Shown here: positions 17,549 to 29,042 of the stretch, one piece after another
How positions within the stretch are numbered: the first letter of the stretch is position 1
Layout of the letters: every line of letters begins with the position of its first letter
DNA from: Linnemannia elongata
Taxonomy: Eukaryota > Mortierellomycota > Mortierellomycetes > Mortierellales > Mortierellaceae
Length of the DNA: 64,000 nucleotides
NCBI GenBank assembly: GCA_036320915.1
Contig: JAXBDG010000002.1
Span: 4,120,001 to 4,184,000, forward strand
Direction: 5' to 3'
The notes under the pieces: generated by a model
The model's database searches: none
What the model was told of the DNA's origin: nothing
Seen by the model: only the letters and a program-made list of their open reading frames with translations
Program-made: the position numbers and the translations under genes

Positions 17549-20500
17549 ATGTGGGTTGCTCCTCCGAACACCCAGGCAATTCGCTCCGTCAACATCAACA
17601 GCTCCACCTCGACTCCACCGCACCCAAACGAGGTCATCTACATCGACGTGTACACAGATCCCATCACCAAGGACAAGTTCATACTGTGGGAAGACATCCC
17701 CTTCCTCAATGCTCTGCATATCCGACACAAAGCGAGGGTCTTGCCTTTCATGAAAGGGGCTGATTTTAACTCGTACGTATAAGCAAAGCCTTTGATAGAG
17801 TTGGCGAACGCGTCATGTCCGTTATAACACACTGATTCGATTAATATTGATATACTAGACTGCGGCCATTCAGGATTGCTGTCATTCCTGGCGAGGTAAT
17901 GGATATTGTCGTCGGCAGAATGCATGACACCAACCGCTGGCAGCAGCAGCAACAGCAACAGCAACAGCAGCAACAACAGCAACAGCAGCAACAACTGCAA
18001 CAGCACCAACAACTGCAACAGCACCAACACCTGCAACACCTGCAACAGCAACAGCACCAACACCCGCAATACCAGCAGCACCAGCAGCCATCGGTTCTTA
18101 GGCGGATTGAGCAACAGGCGGCACGTCTCCCAAAACACGACCCATTTTCCACAATGCGCCTCATCTCATCTACCCATTTGTCCTCTGGGCTGGACACTCG
18201 GTTTGCACCGCCAGGAAATAATTTCGCCCGCACAGTTAACAATAGCAGCAGACAACAACAACGCGACAACCTAGCTTTACGAGCCCGCAATAAGGAACTC
18301 GCCAAACAGTACGCCAGAGACGCCATGAGCAAGGTTGCAGCCAAAATGGATCTCGATGCTCTGTATGCAAAAGGAGATGGGCCCCCCGGCGACTTTTGGA
18401 AGGCTCTAGAGTGCTACCTCAATGCTGTTCGCAAGAGTCATGCACATGCCCAGGTTTCTGTGGGTGACCTCTTTTCGGAGGGACAGGGAGTGACCAAGGA
18501 CACATCGTTGGCCATGGTGTGGTATTTTAAAGCAGCCTTCCAGGGTGATACGAATGCACAACGCAAAGTTGAAGCCCTTACACTGTATGTATATATAACA
18601 CATTGTCCACCGCAAGTAATGGTGAGTCTATATGTTATGCTGAAGGTCAAAGTCTGACCACATTCTCGTTTTATTATTCCCATGCTCTTAGCTCCCAGTT
18701 ACGACAGACAGCGGCACCCAAAGCACCTGCGAACAACGCGCCCAAGGGCAAAGGACGTGGCAGGAACTTGACTGGTGTCCAGACTCTCAGAACAAACAAC
18801 GAGCGACGACTATCAAATGACTCTGTTTCTCCTGCCACCAAAAGCTTGGACCGGATATTTCTCAGTGCCAACTGCGGTGATAAGGATGCTCAAGTGACTC
18901 TGGGCGATGTGTACAGAGAAGGCAAAGGGGTCTCGCAAGATCACCAAGCAGCTATGAATTGGTACCTGAAGGCAGCCGAGCAAGGAAATCCTGTTGGTCA
19001 GCAATGCGTAGGAGCTATGTACAGTCATGGTCTTGGTGTCCCAAAGAACCACTCTGCAGCCATGGCCTGGTTTCTCAAGGCTGCCGAACAAGGAAACGCG
19101 AAGGCTCAGTGCAACATTGGCCTTATTTACGAAAACGGTGACGGTGTGCCCAAGGACCATACTCAAGCGAAGGTGTGGTATCTCAGGGCTGCAGACCAAG
19201 GACTTGCAGATGCTTTGTACAACCTCGGCCTTCTTTACAACAACAGTAACCCCCCAGACTATGCCGGAGCGATGGATTCGTATCTCAAGGCCGCCGAGCA
19301 AGGACACACCGGTGCCCAACACAGTATAGGTCTTCTCCACAGCAATGGCCATGGTGTGCCCCAGGACTACGCACAGGCCATGACCTGGTACCTCAAGGCC
19401 GCCAAGAAAGGATATCCACCCTCTCAATACTCCATCGGTCGTTTCTACGACGATGGTAGGGGCGGTCGCCAAGACTACGTATACGCAATGACCTGGTACT
19501 TCCGAGCCGCCAATCAAGGACACGCCTCCGCGCAGTACAGCATCGGCATTCTTCACAGCAAAGGTCGGGGGACTGCCCAAGATGATGTACAAGCGATGGA
19601 CTGGTTCCTGAAGGCTGCAAACCAAGGACATAGCGACTCTCTGTATAGCATCGGTGTTCTCTACCATGATGGCCAAGGTGTTCCTCAAAGCTATACCAAG
19701 GCTGCAGAGTGGTTCCAAATGGCTGCAAACCAAGGATCCCATGAGGCCTTTCTTAAGTTGAGAGAGTTGAGGAAATCGCACTTGGAAACGCCCTCTACGC
19801 CCACGTCGACTCTCCCCGAATGGGCGTATCACAGTCGATGCTGTGATGACGGCCGCACCCGACACATTGTCGAGAATGCACCCTATATGCTCCCCAACGA
19901 CCTCCCTGAATCTGACCGCCTAGATGCACAACACTATCTTGTCCGCTTTATCCTCAAGGGCAACTACAATGTCCATCTCGACTCCGAGTCGCCCGACTTG
20001 AGAATCCTCGATGTCGCTACTGGTACCGGTGTGTGGGCCCTGGAGATGGCACGCGAGTTCCCCAAGGCCGAGATCCATGGAGTTGATATCTCGGCCATCT
20101 TCCCCACCGAGGGCAACCCCCCCAATTGCAACTTCCAACTGTGCAATATCCTTGACGGTCTGCCCTTCCCCGATAACCACTTTGATTTCATCTACCAGCG
20201 CCTTCTTGTCTATGCTCTTTCCCCAGCTCAGCGCCGACAGGTCAACGTCGAGGTAACAATTCATCACATTCCAATTGACTACCAGGTCAATACTATGTCC
20301 CTTTCCCTCCTTCTCTCTTTCTCTCTCTCTCTGTCTCTCTCTCTCACACACATACACACCACTCAATCATTCCCCAACCTTCTCTTTTCTTCCCACTTGC
20401 ATTGTGTATTTATTTATTTTTTTTCTTCCTTGTTCTATTCTGTTTGTTGGTGAAGGAAAGGATTTGGTGCTGCTCTGGTGAATTTTCAATAGCTCTGACA

Positions 20501-21125
20501 TCTTATCACAACATAGCAACTAACTCGCGCTCTTTCTGCCATTTATCTCTTTCCCTTGTGAAAAAAAAAGTTACTGAGAGTCTTGAAACCAGAGGGATTC
20601 TTACAATTGGTCGAGTCGGACGGAATTGTGTACAATCCAGGCCCTCAGATGGAGAAGATCAACCAACTCTCACTCGAGACATCGCTTCGCCATGGTGTCG
20701 ACCCGCGCGTGGTCCAGACGATGAAATCCGGTTTAAAACAGTCGGGTTATACCAACGTCAACTCCGTCAACATTGCTCTCCCTGTCGGCGCCTGGGGCGG
20801 CAAGGTCGGTTCGCTGTCTCTCCAGAACATGCATGGGCTTGCAACGATCTGGCTCAGGGGAGAAGTCGGCAACATGACCCGGGACGAATGCGATGCCCTC
20901 CTGGTGGTCGCCGATAAAGAGTGTGAGGTCAACCAGTCGTATTACAAGGTCTGGCTCGTCATCGGAGCCAAACCCAAGGAGCCTAAAAATATAACAGCTT
21001 CTTCGTCTACGACAACAACGCCAAACACGTCTGGGAAGGCGCAGGTCCTTGCCTCAACACCGTCGTCGTCGTCGGACACCCCAAGGGTATCATCATCCCG
21101 TCCTGTGAAGAGGAATGGCTTATGA
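17549..21125 (+). CDS. Sel1-repeat protein fused to a SAM-dependent methyltransferase
   Basis: Four exons (17549-17772, 17859-18584, 18692-20252, 20571-21125) give 1021 residues. The order is: a conserved N-terminal module shared with the paralogue at 24067; a polyglutamine tract (residues about 102-150); one Sel1-like repeat (about 270-315); and about eight tandem Sel1 repeats (about 380-690, with GVPKDH or GVPQDY and WYLKAAEQG hallmarks). Then comes a class I methyltransferase domain (about 695-965). That domain has motif I ILDVATGTGVWALEMA, the acidic ribose-binding segment EIHGVDIS, and the post-I region LPFPDNHFDFIYQRL. After an intron it continues with LLRVLKPEGFLQLVE. The methyltransferase resembles the fungal LaeA/UMTA-type group. 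Sel1 repeats usually mediate protein contacts; the substrate is unknown. Intron 3 (318 bp) contains a CT tract. Confidence 0.85.
17941..18085 (+). repeat. CAG/CAA trinucleotide tract coding for polyglutamine
   Basis: A mixed CAG/CAA array with occasional CAC and CTG encodes about 45 residues rich in Gln, with His and Leu interruptions. The paralogue at 24067 lacks this tract completely, so it expanded after the duplication or was lost from copy B. Confidence 0.95.
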
Positions 21126-21424
21126 GTGCCGCCTAATCTCTCCCTTTTAGTTTTTCTTTATCTCTCTTTGCTCTTTGTACTTGTCTACTATAATCACCTT
21201 TCAGCATCGTCATCATCCTCTTGTTCTTCAACTTTGTCAATATCTTTTTTCCACCACTCCAACCCTCATGTTCTTTAGTGAGTTCCCACTTTTTTCTTAC
21301 TCCACCTTCCTTTGCATCTACATTGCTATTTTGGTTATATCTGAGCGGCTGACCAAAAAAGTTGGAGCGAAAAGTACGAGTGGAGGAGGGAAGGAAGAAA
21401 AGGGTCCAAGGCAATCGACCTCTT
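21126..21424. other. 3' flank of the Sel1-methyltransferase gene
   Basis: CT-rich sequence directly after the stop codon with no gene visible. It separates the methyltransferase gene from the valyl-tRNA synthetase remnant. Confidence 0.4.
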
Positions 21425-21998
21425 GGCTTCTCGTCTTCTCGTATCTCTCCCATTCCTGCTCTCCCTCCTACCGTCATCAAATCGTCCTTTCCCGTCTACA
21501 ATCCGACCTACATTGACGAGCAAGCCGACGCCAATTTCGAGTTAGCCTTTGCTGTTGTTCGCAGAGGCCCTTCGCTCATGACCAACTACAACATAACCAA
21601 GAGAGTCCAGATCTACATCTTGGGCTCGATCGAGCCAAGTTGTTGAGGTCTGATGAGGCCGCTATTGCGACTTGACCAAAGGAAGCTAGTCCTGCACTGT
21701 CGTCTCCGATGTTGCCGATATTTTCGATGCATGTGATTTGAAGTCTGTCCAGGAGTGCTACACTTTCTATCTGTTGATCAAAGCTATGATTGATGTCGAC
21801 GCCGAGGTCTAGGAGATCAAGAAGCTGACCAAGGTCCAAAAGGGCCGAGGGTGATCTTGGGAAGACTCAGGATGCTAGTTACTTGACCAAGGTCAAAACT
21901 GAGATTCGTGAGATGAACGAGGCCAAGCTCAAGGACTATGAGGCCGAGATTTTGCTACGTTAACGAGAGGTATTGAGACTTTCATGAAGCTCAAGTAA
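21425..21998 (+). pseudogene. decayed C-terminal fragment of valyl-tRNA synthetase
   Basis: Read across frames, this stretch shows the C-terminal part of eukaryotic ValRS in the right order. It includes FPVYNPTYIDEQADANFELA and SLMTNYNITKRVQIYI, then AKLLRSDEAAI in another frame. Next come IDVDAEV, IKKLTKVQKG, YLTKVKTEIREMNEAKLKD and finally IETFMKLK before a stop at 21996-21998. In-frame stops and frameshifts break it at many points (for example TGA after IEPSC and TAG after DVDAEV). I see no introns in this part. Only the tail of the enzyme (anticodon-binding end and coiled coil) is present, so it is a dead partial copy, and an intact ValRS gene must exist elsewhere. The recognition is from family memory without alignment. 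Confidence 0.75.
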
Positions 21999-22869
21999 AC
22001 TCAAGTGCGTGTTTTGTTGAGGGAGGTGGTGGTGGTGGGAGACGTTTGTTTAAATAATCGACTTCCTATTTGAATATATTTTTTTTCTGCTTAACGGAAC
22101 CATTAATCCATTTTTTGTTTTGTAAATGAGCAGTGAGAGTTTTTGTAAATGAGCAGTGAGAGTTTTGGTAACCCCTCCAGTCAATTGAACTGATACGCAC
22201 TGCCCACTACAATTTCCCGCAAAAGGTAGTCATCCTTTCCCCCTGCTGATTTGGTTGCTCTGGCTTGGTTACTGACTTTCGTGAAAAGAATAGCCTATGA
22301 AAAGGCGACGATAAGAGCACGACAAGACGTTGAAAAGACGATGAAAATCGCATGAAGAGTAGGGAAAGAAAATATATCATTCGTCTTCAGCGCAGTGCTA
22401 GGCCATCACCGTTCATTCCTTGCCTAGAACCCCCCGCGGTGCCACGCGCCCAAACCTCTGTCTATCTCGCGCTACCTACATACAAAAACCCTAGTCGACG
22501 CCAACCATCCACCCTGCATAGGAAGAAAAGTCTCTTTGGTGGTCGTTTTAATGGGTGGTATACTCTATAAGTTTAATATCTTGTTGAAGGTTTGATGATG
22601 ATATCTATACAACACTAACATATTCGCGACCGAATATCATGAATCGTAGAAAAACGCCAAAAGCCGTTGGTTATCAAGTCCACGGCCAATAAGGACGACA
22701 TTTCCTGCATTCTACAGTTCGTCCTGTCCAGCACCAGAAGAGACCGCCTTCTTGATATCGTTCAACTCCTGAACACCTTGAATCACAAGCTTGGGTTCTG
22801 CTGGCCAACCCAAGGGCCTGAAAATTCCTTGACTCGGAGGATATCCAGCTCATGACTCTGCACTCTTGT
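21999..22869. other. spacer with unidentified weak coding-like segment
   Basis: Mostly AT-rich spacer. It includes a direct repeat of about 20 bp around 22124-22164 (TTTTTGTAAATGAGCAGTGA repeated). A 62-codon open frame at 22667-22855 looks protein-like in part (DDISCILQFVLSSTRRDRLL) but I recognise no family. It may be another decayed gene piece. Confidence 0.4.
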
Positions 22870-23005
22870 TCCAGATGGTCGACTTCCTGTTCGTTAGCAC
22901 ACTAATTCAATTACTATCGACCTACTAGACTGAGACCGTTTAGGATTACTGTCATCTCTGGCTAGGTACTGGATATTGTCGTCAGCAACCTGCATGACAC
23001 CACAT
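22870..23005 (+). pseudogene. third-copy fragment of the Sel1 gene (intron 1/exon 2 junction)
   Basis: This stretch aligns with the end of intron 1 and start of exon 2 of both neighbouring Sel1 genes (compare 17820-17935 and 24345-24445). It has a CTACTAG acceptor followed by the sequence for LRPFRIAVI, but here with stops (CTAGACTGAGAC and GGCTAGGTACTGG). It ends with CTGCATGACACC as in copy A. No other part of a gene is attached. It is best read as the leftover of a third tandem copy. Confidence 0.7.
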
Positions 23006-24066
23006 TAACACTCTTTTCAGAACCTTTATTTCACAAAAGGGTTTATCGCTCTCTTCTGTTGGCTTTTACGACGGTTTTTCTGGTCTATGTGTTGTTGGTG
23101 AAGGTGATATCATGTTTTTTGTGCACAAGCATAGGACGAAAAAGAGGACAGGTCGCAAAAAACATAGTACATTTCGTTTTCTGGTGAAGGTTAGCCTTGT
23201 CATGAGTGCAAAATTGAAGAAAATTGGTTTTCATGCCATTAAACTCTCCTTTTTGACAGGGCGGAGTTACTGATCTCCCTTTCTTCTTCATCTCTGTTCC
23301 TGAATCGCCTTCTGATCGTTTCACTGTTCGCGTTCATTTCTACCTTTGTCTCCTCGCCCTAAGCACCAAACAGTCAAGGCGATACATTTTTTTCTTGCTA
23401 CGCGGTCTGTTTTCGTGTCTCAAGTTGACACCTTGTTATCTTCATACTTTCTACATTAAACCATGACATGGACACCCTGTTCTTCGTTTCAAAGTACATA
23501 TAGTTGCCTCAGTAGTCCTGAATCCCTCTACATACAACAATTAACCGCAATCCTCCTCTGCTCCTTGCTCAAATACCTCTCTATGCCATCTGTATTGCTG
23601 ACCAGTTACATGATCAAGGAGACATGGGACGACGCATTGTTGAAGGAACTTCCCATCGACCCCTCTCTATCCCCTCCCATCCGCCGACCCTGACCTATGG
23701 CTAGCGAGTGGTCATTTTCGTTCCCGTCTGTGTTACTCTGAAGGGAGTTACTTTTTCCTCCTTTGTTCCCCCTTCCTCTGCCTCTTTTTTGTCCTCTCAT
23801 TCATAAAGTCACCGCCTTTCCTTTACCAAAAGAGTCTGCTTTCTTCACTTCACACGTAAAAAAAGGAAACCGTACCTCAACCTTCCCTGCTCCCCCACTG
23901 CTAAGGAGGCTTGAACGCTTGCCGGCCTTTTATTTTTTTCATTCGTCATCACTCCTTGACATCACCATCTCGACCCAAGCAACACCAACTTCAGCTGTGC
24001 ATTTCGCCTGACTGGTTTTAATCTCCGACCGACACTCATCCACACCCAGCACCATTCGCATTAGCA
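23006..24066. repeat. upstream part of duplicated unit, copy B
   Basis: This is the counterpart of 16465-17548. The two alternate between well-conserved blocks and small indels. The open frames inside it are not conserved between the copies, which argues against a hidden protein gene. The promoter of the shorter Sel1 paralogue must lie here. Confidence 0.85.
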
Positions 24067-25741
24067 ATGTCGATTGCTCCTCCGAACACTCAGGCTATTC
24101 GCTCCGTCAACATCAACAGCTCCACCTCGACCCCACCACACCCAAACGAGGTGGTCTATGTCGATATCTACGCAGACTCCATCACCAAGGACAAATTCAT
24201 ACTGTGGGATGACATCCGTGTGGCCTTCCACAATGCCCTTCATATCCGACATAGATCAAGAGTTCTGCCTTTCATGAAAGACGCCGAATTCAACGCGTAC
24301 GTATAGGCGTCTTCTTCTTTGATATGGTTGGCGAAGGAACCGTGTTCGTTAACACTAATACAACTGCTATCGACCTACTAGACTGCGACCGTTCAGGATT
24401 GCTGTCATCCCTGGCGAAGTAATGGATATTGTCGTCAGCAACTCACAGAACTCCATCCCTCAGCACCAGCAGCCATCGGCTCTTAGACGGATTGAGCAAC
24501 AGGCGGCACGCCTCCCAAAACACGACCCATTTTCAACAATGCGACCCATTCCATTTGCTCATTTGTCTTCTGGGCAGGACGCTCGGTTTGCACCGCCAGG
24601 AAATTATTATTCCCGTACAGTTACCAACAGCAGCAGACAACAACTCGACGATGTAGCTTTTCGGACTCACATCGAGGAACTGGCCAAACAATACGCCAGA
24701 GACGCCATGAGTAAGGTTGCAGCCAAAATGGATCTCGATGCCCTCTACGCAAAGGGAGATGGCCCCCCAGGCGACTTTTGGAGGGCTCTGGAATGCTACC
24801 TCAAGGCTGTTCACCAGAGTCATGCACACGCCCAGGTTTCTGTGGGCGACCTCTTTTCGGAAGGACAAGGAGTGACCAAAGACACATCGGTGGCCATGGT
24901 GTGGTATTTTAAAGCAGCCTTCCAGGGTGATACGAATGCACAACGCAAAGTTGAAACCCTTACACTGTATGTATATATAACACATTGTCCACCGCAAGTA
25001 ATGGTGAGTTTATATATTATGCGTGGGTGTCAAAGTCTGACCACATTCTCGTTTTATTATTCCCATCACCTTAGTTCTCAGCTACGACAGACAGTGACAC
25101 CTATTGCACCTACCGATAACAGGACCGATAGTCAACGGCACAGCAGCAACCCAGCGAATGTCCAGCCTATCAACAGGAACAACGAGTTGCAAATCGCTGC
25201 ATCCACTTTTAAAGGCGTCGACCAGATACTGCTCAATGCCACCTTAGGAAACCGGTACTCTCAGGTCGCTGTGGGCGACATGTACAGGGAAGGCAAATGG
25301 GTTCCGCAGGATTACCAAGCGGCCATGGAATGGTATCTCAAGGCCTCTGAGCAAGGGGAACCCGTTGGACAATACAGAGTAGGCGAGTTCTACAATAATG
25401 GTCAAGGTGTGCCCCAGGATTATGCACAAGCGATGTTCTGGTACCTCAAGGCCGCCAACCAAGGCGACGCACAATCTCAAAACAAGGTTGGCCTTCTCTA
25501 CTTTCATGGCCGCGGTGTTCCCCAAGACGAAGCGCAAGCAGCAGAGATGTTCCTAATGGCCGCCAAGCAAGGATTTGCGATATCTCAATACATCATTGGG
25601 TCTTTGTATAGCAAAGGTCTAGGTGTACCTCAGGACTATGCGAGGGCTGCCGAGTGGTATCAAATGGCCGCTGACCAAGGACACATCGAAGCCAAGATAG
25701 CATTGAAGAACATGAGGAAAAGCGGTCGTATTGTAGGTTAG
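24067..25741 (+). CDS. Sel1-repeat protein, paralogue without methyltransferase domain
   Basis: Three exons (24067-24296, 24382-24966, 25075-25741) give 493 residues. Exon 1 and most of exon 2 parallel the gene at 17549: the same N-terminal module (NTQAIRSVNINSSTSTPPHP), then RIEQQAARLPKHDPFSTM and a first Sel1 repeat. Exon 3 has four or five Sel1 repeats (GVPQDYAQAMFWYLKAANQG type) and ends in a short Lys/Arg-rich tail. There is no polyglutamine tract and no methyltransferase. Intron 2 is 108 bp, a multiple of three, and contains no in-frame stop, so a retained-intron product would also be translatable. The role is unknown; Sel1 proteins often act as adaptors. AATAAA at 25763-25768 is 22 bp after the stop. 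Confidence 0.85.
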
Positions 25742-26619
25742 AGCTCGAAAATGATTATGAGAAATAAAGAAGGAGTGAAAAAAGCACAATCACAGAACGT
25801 TGTTTTTGACGTGTTGGCGAAGCTAAAGGGGAACAAATGATTTTTGATCAATAGTAGAATAAAGACGACCTCGCATGTTTAAATTGCCTTGAGTTGTTCT
25901 TTCTCCAAGTGTTTCGCTACCATACTTGAGGTGAAAAAAACCCCCTTTTATTGCCTTGTGAAGTAAAGCAAACCGTGTTAGCGTCCCCTTCTTACGAACT
26001 ACCTTGCGTCTGTTCAGAATCGCTCTTTACAACAGAACGGACAAGGGCGAACAGGAGTAACAAAATAACCGACAAGATAACCTAACACAAACGAGACCCT
26101 AACATTAAAGGGTACCCTCTTTAGTGTTTTCTTACAAGGACCGCCTGTTCCATTTGAAGGATGGAGTGCGTCATCCTTCACTTTGGCGAAAGTGGCAGAA
26201 AGAGAAAGAAACGGAGAACACAAGAGATAAAGGCTTTGCAGCCAACAGGTGTAAAAATACGACCGGCCGGGAATTGTTGTTGTAGGAGGTCAACTGAAGA
26301 GAGAATGGAGGGTAAAAGGAGCGATTGCTAATATAGAAGAAAATATATGATTCCGGGAAGTCAACCTGTCACTGATGCACTTTGTCGCTTGGGCACGACA
26401 GAACACACCAGACATGTTCACGTCCTCTGTGCAGTCGCCACTTGTTTTGCCTGAGAAGAATAATGAATTGCTAGTGCATATAATCCTCAATGTGTTCATC
26501 TTAGAGTGCTTATTGTTGTTTATTAGCCATTCAGTCGTGGATCTGATCCAGTCCTCCTGAGTTCCCAGAAAGAACATGATCATCCGTATGTGCCTACTCC
26601 TTGACAAGTTACGTGTTGT
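25742..26619. other. convergent 3' spacer between Sel1 paralogue and RPT6
   Basis: About 880 bp between converging genes. It has one polyadenylation signal for the Sel1 gene (25763-25768). Otherwise it is unremarkable mixed sequence with no exon or RNA gene that I can support. Confidence 0.55.
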
Positions 26620-28569
<1,950 letters not shown>

Positions 28570-29042
28570 GGCTGTTTTTATAAAAGTATGGGGTGAGGTG
28601 TGAGTGGTGTGTTGTAAGTGGCGATCGTCTGTCCTTGTTGTGTTGACTTTCTTTGTGCTGGTTTGTTCCTTGAGGTGTAATTGTTTAGTTGGGTTTGTTG
28701 AGGTTGTTTGAAGAAAAAGAAGACAAGAAGGGCGATGTGAGAGCGTGAAATGCACCAAGAAAGTGGCAAGCTGTGGTGGGACTCTTTCTTTCACTTTCTC
28801 CTGCCTTCCCGCTGACGCGTTTTCTTCTCTGTCAGAGTGCGTTTACTAAACCTCCCTTCCATGCGCCTGGTCACAGAACAATTGGCGCTTAAACTACGTC
28901 ACCGGAGTGAGTAATCGCTGAGCCTCGGCTACGATGAAGTAGCCGAGCTCACGTGACCCCGCTCTGTGGAACATGCTTACAAGCATGTCTATCTAACTAT
29001 GGATGCTATGGTGCATTTTACAAAATGGTGAAACTCCTATGC
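28570..29042. promoter_or_regulatory. RPT6 promoter region and 3' flank of the Fanzor locus
   Basis: This 473-bp spacer lies between two minus-strand genes. It holds a CACGTG E-box (28950-28955), the type bound by bHLH factors such as Cbf1. Two hairpin-forming inverted repeats flank it at 28924-28947 and 28971-28988. The segment can serve RPT6 as promoter and the upstream Fanzor locus as 3' flank at the same time. Confidence 0.5.
28924..28988 (-). ncRNA. candidate structured RNA 3' of the Fanzor gene (guide-RNA position)
   Basis: Two inverted repeats lie 55-120 bp downstream of the Fanzor stop. One is perfect: 8-bp arms ACATGCTT/AAGCATGT with a 2-base loop (28971-28988). The other is a 9-bp perfect stem CTCGGCTAC/GTAGCCGAG with a 6-base loop (28924-28947). 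In TnpB and Fanzor loci the guide RNA is typically transcribed from the 3' end of, and just beyond, the nuclease gene. The location fits but no transcript evidence exists, and hairpins can also arise in promoters. Confidence 0.25.

Noticed and set aside
18813..19865. 350-codon minus-strand frame opposite the Sel1 gene
   Set aside because: It is the antisense shadow of the Sel1 repeats. Repeats on one strand keep the opposite frame open.
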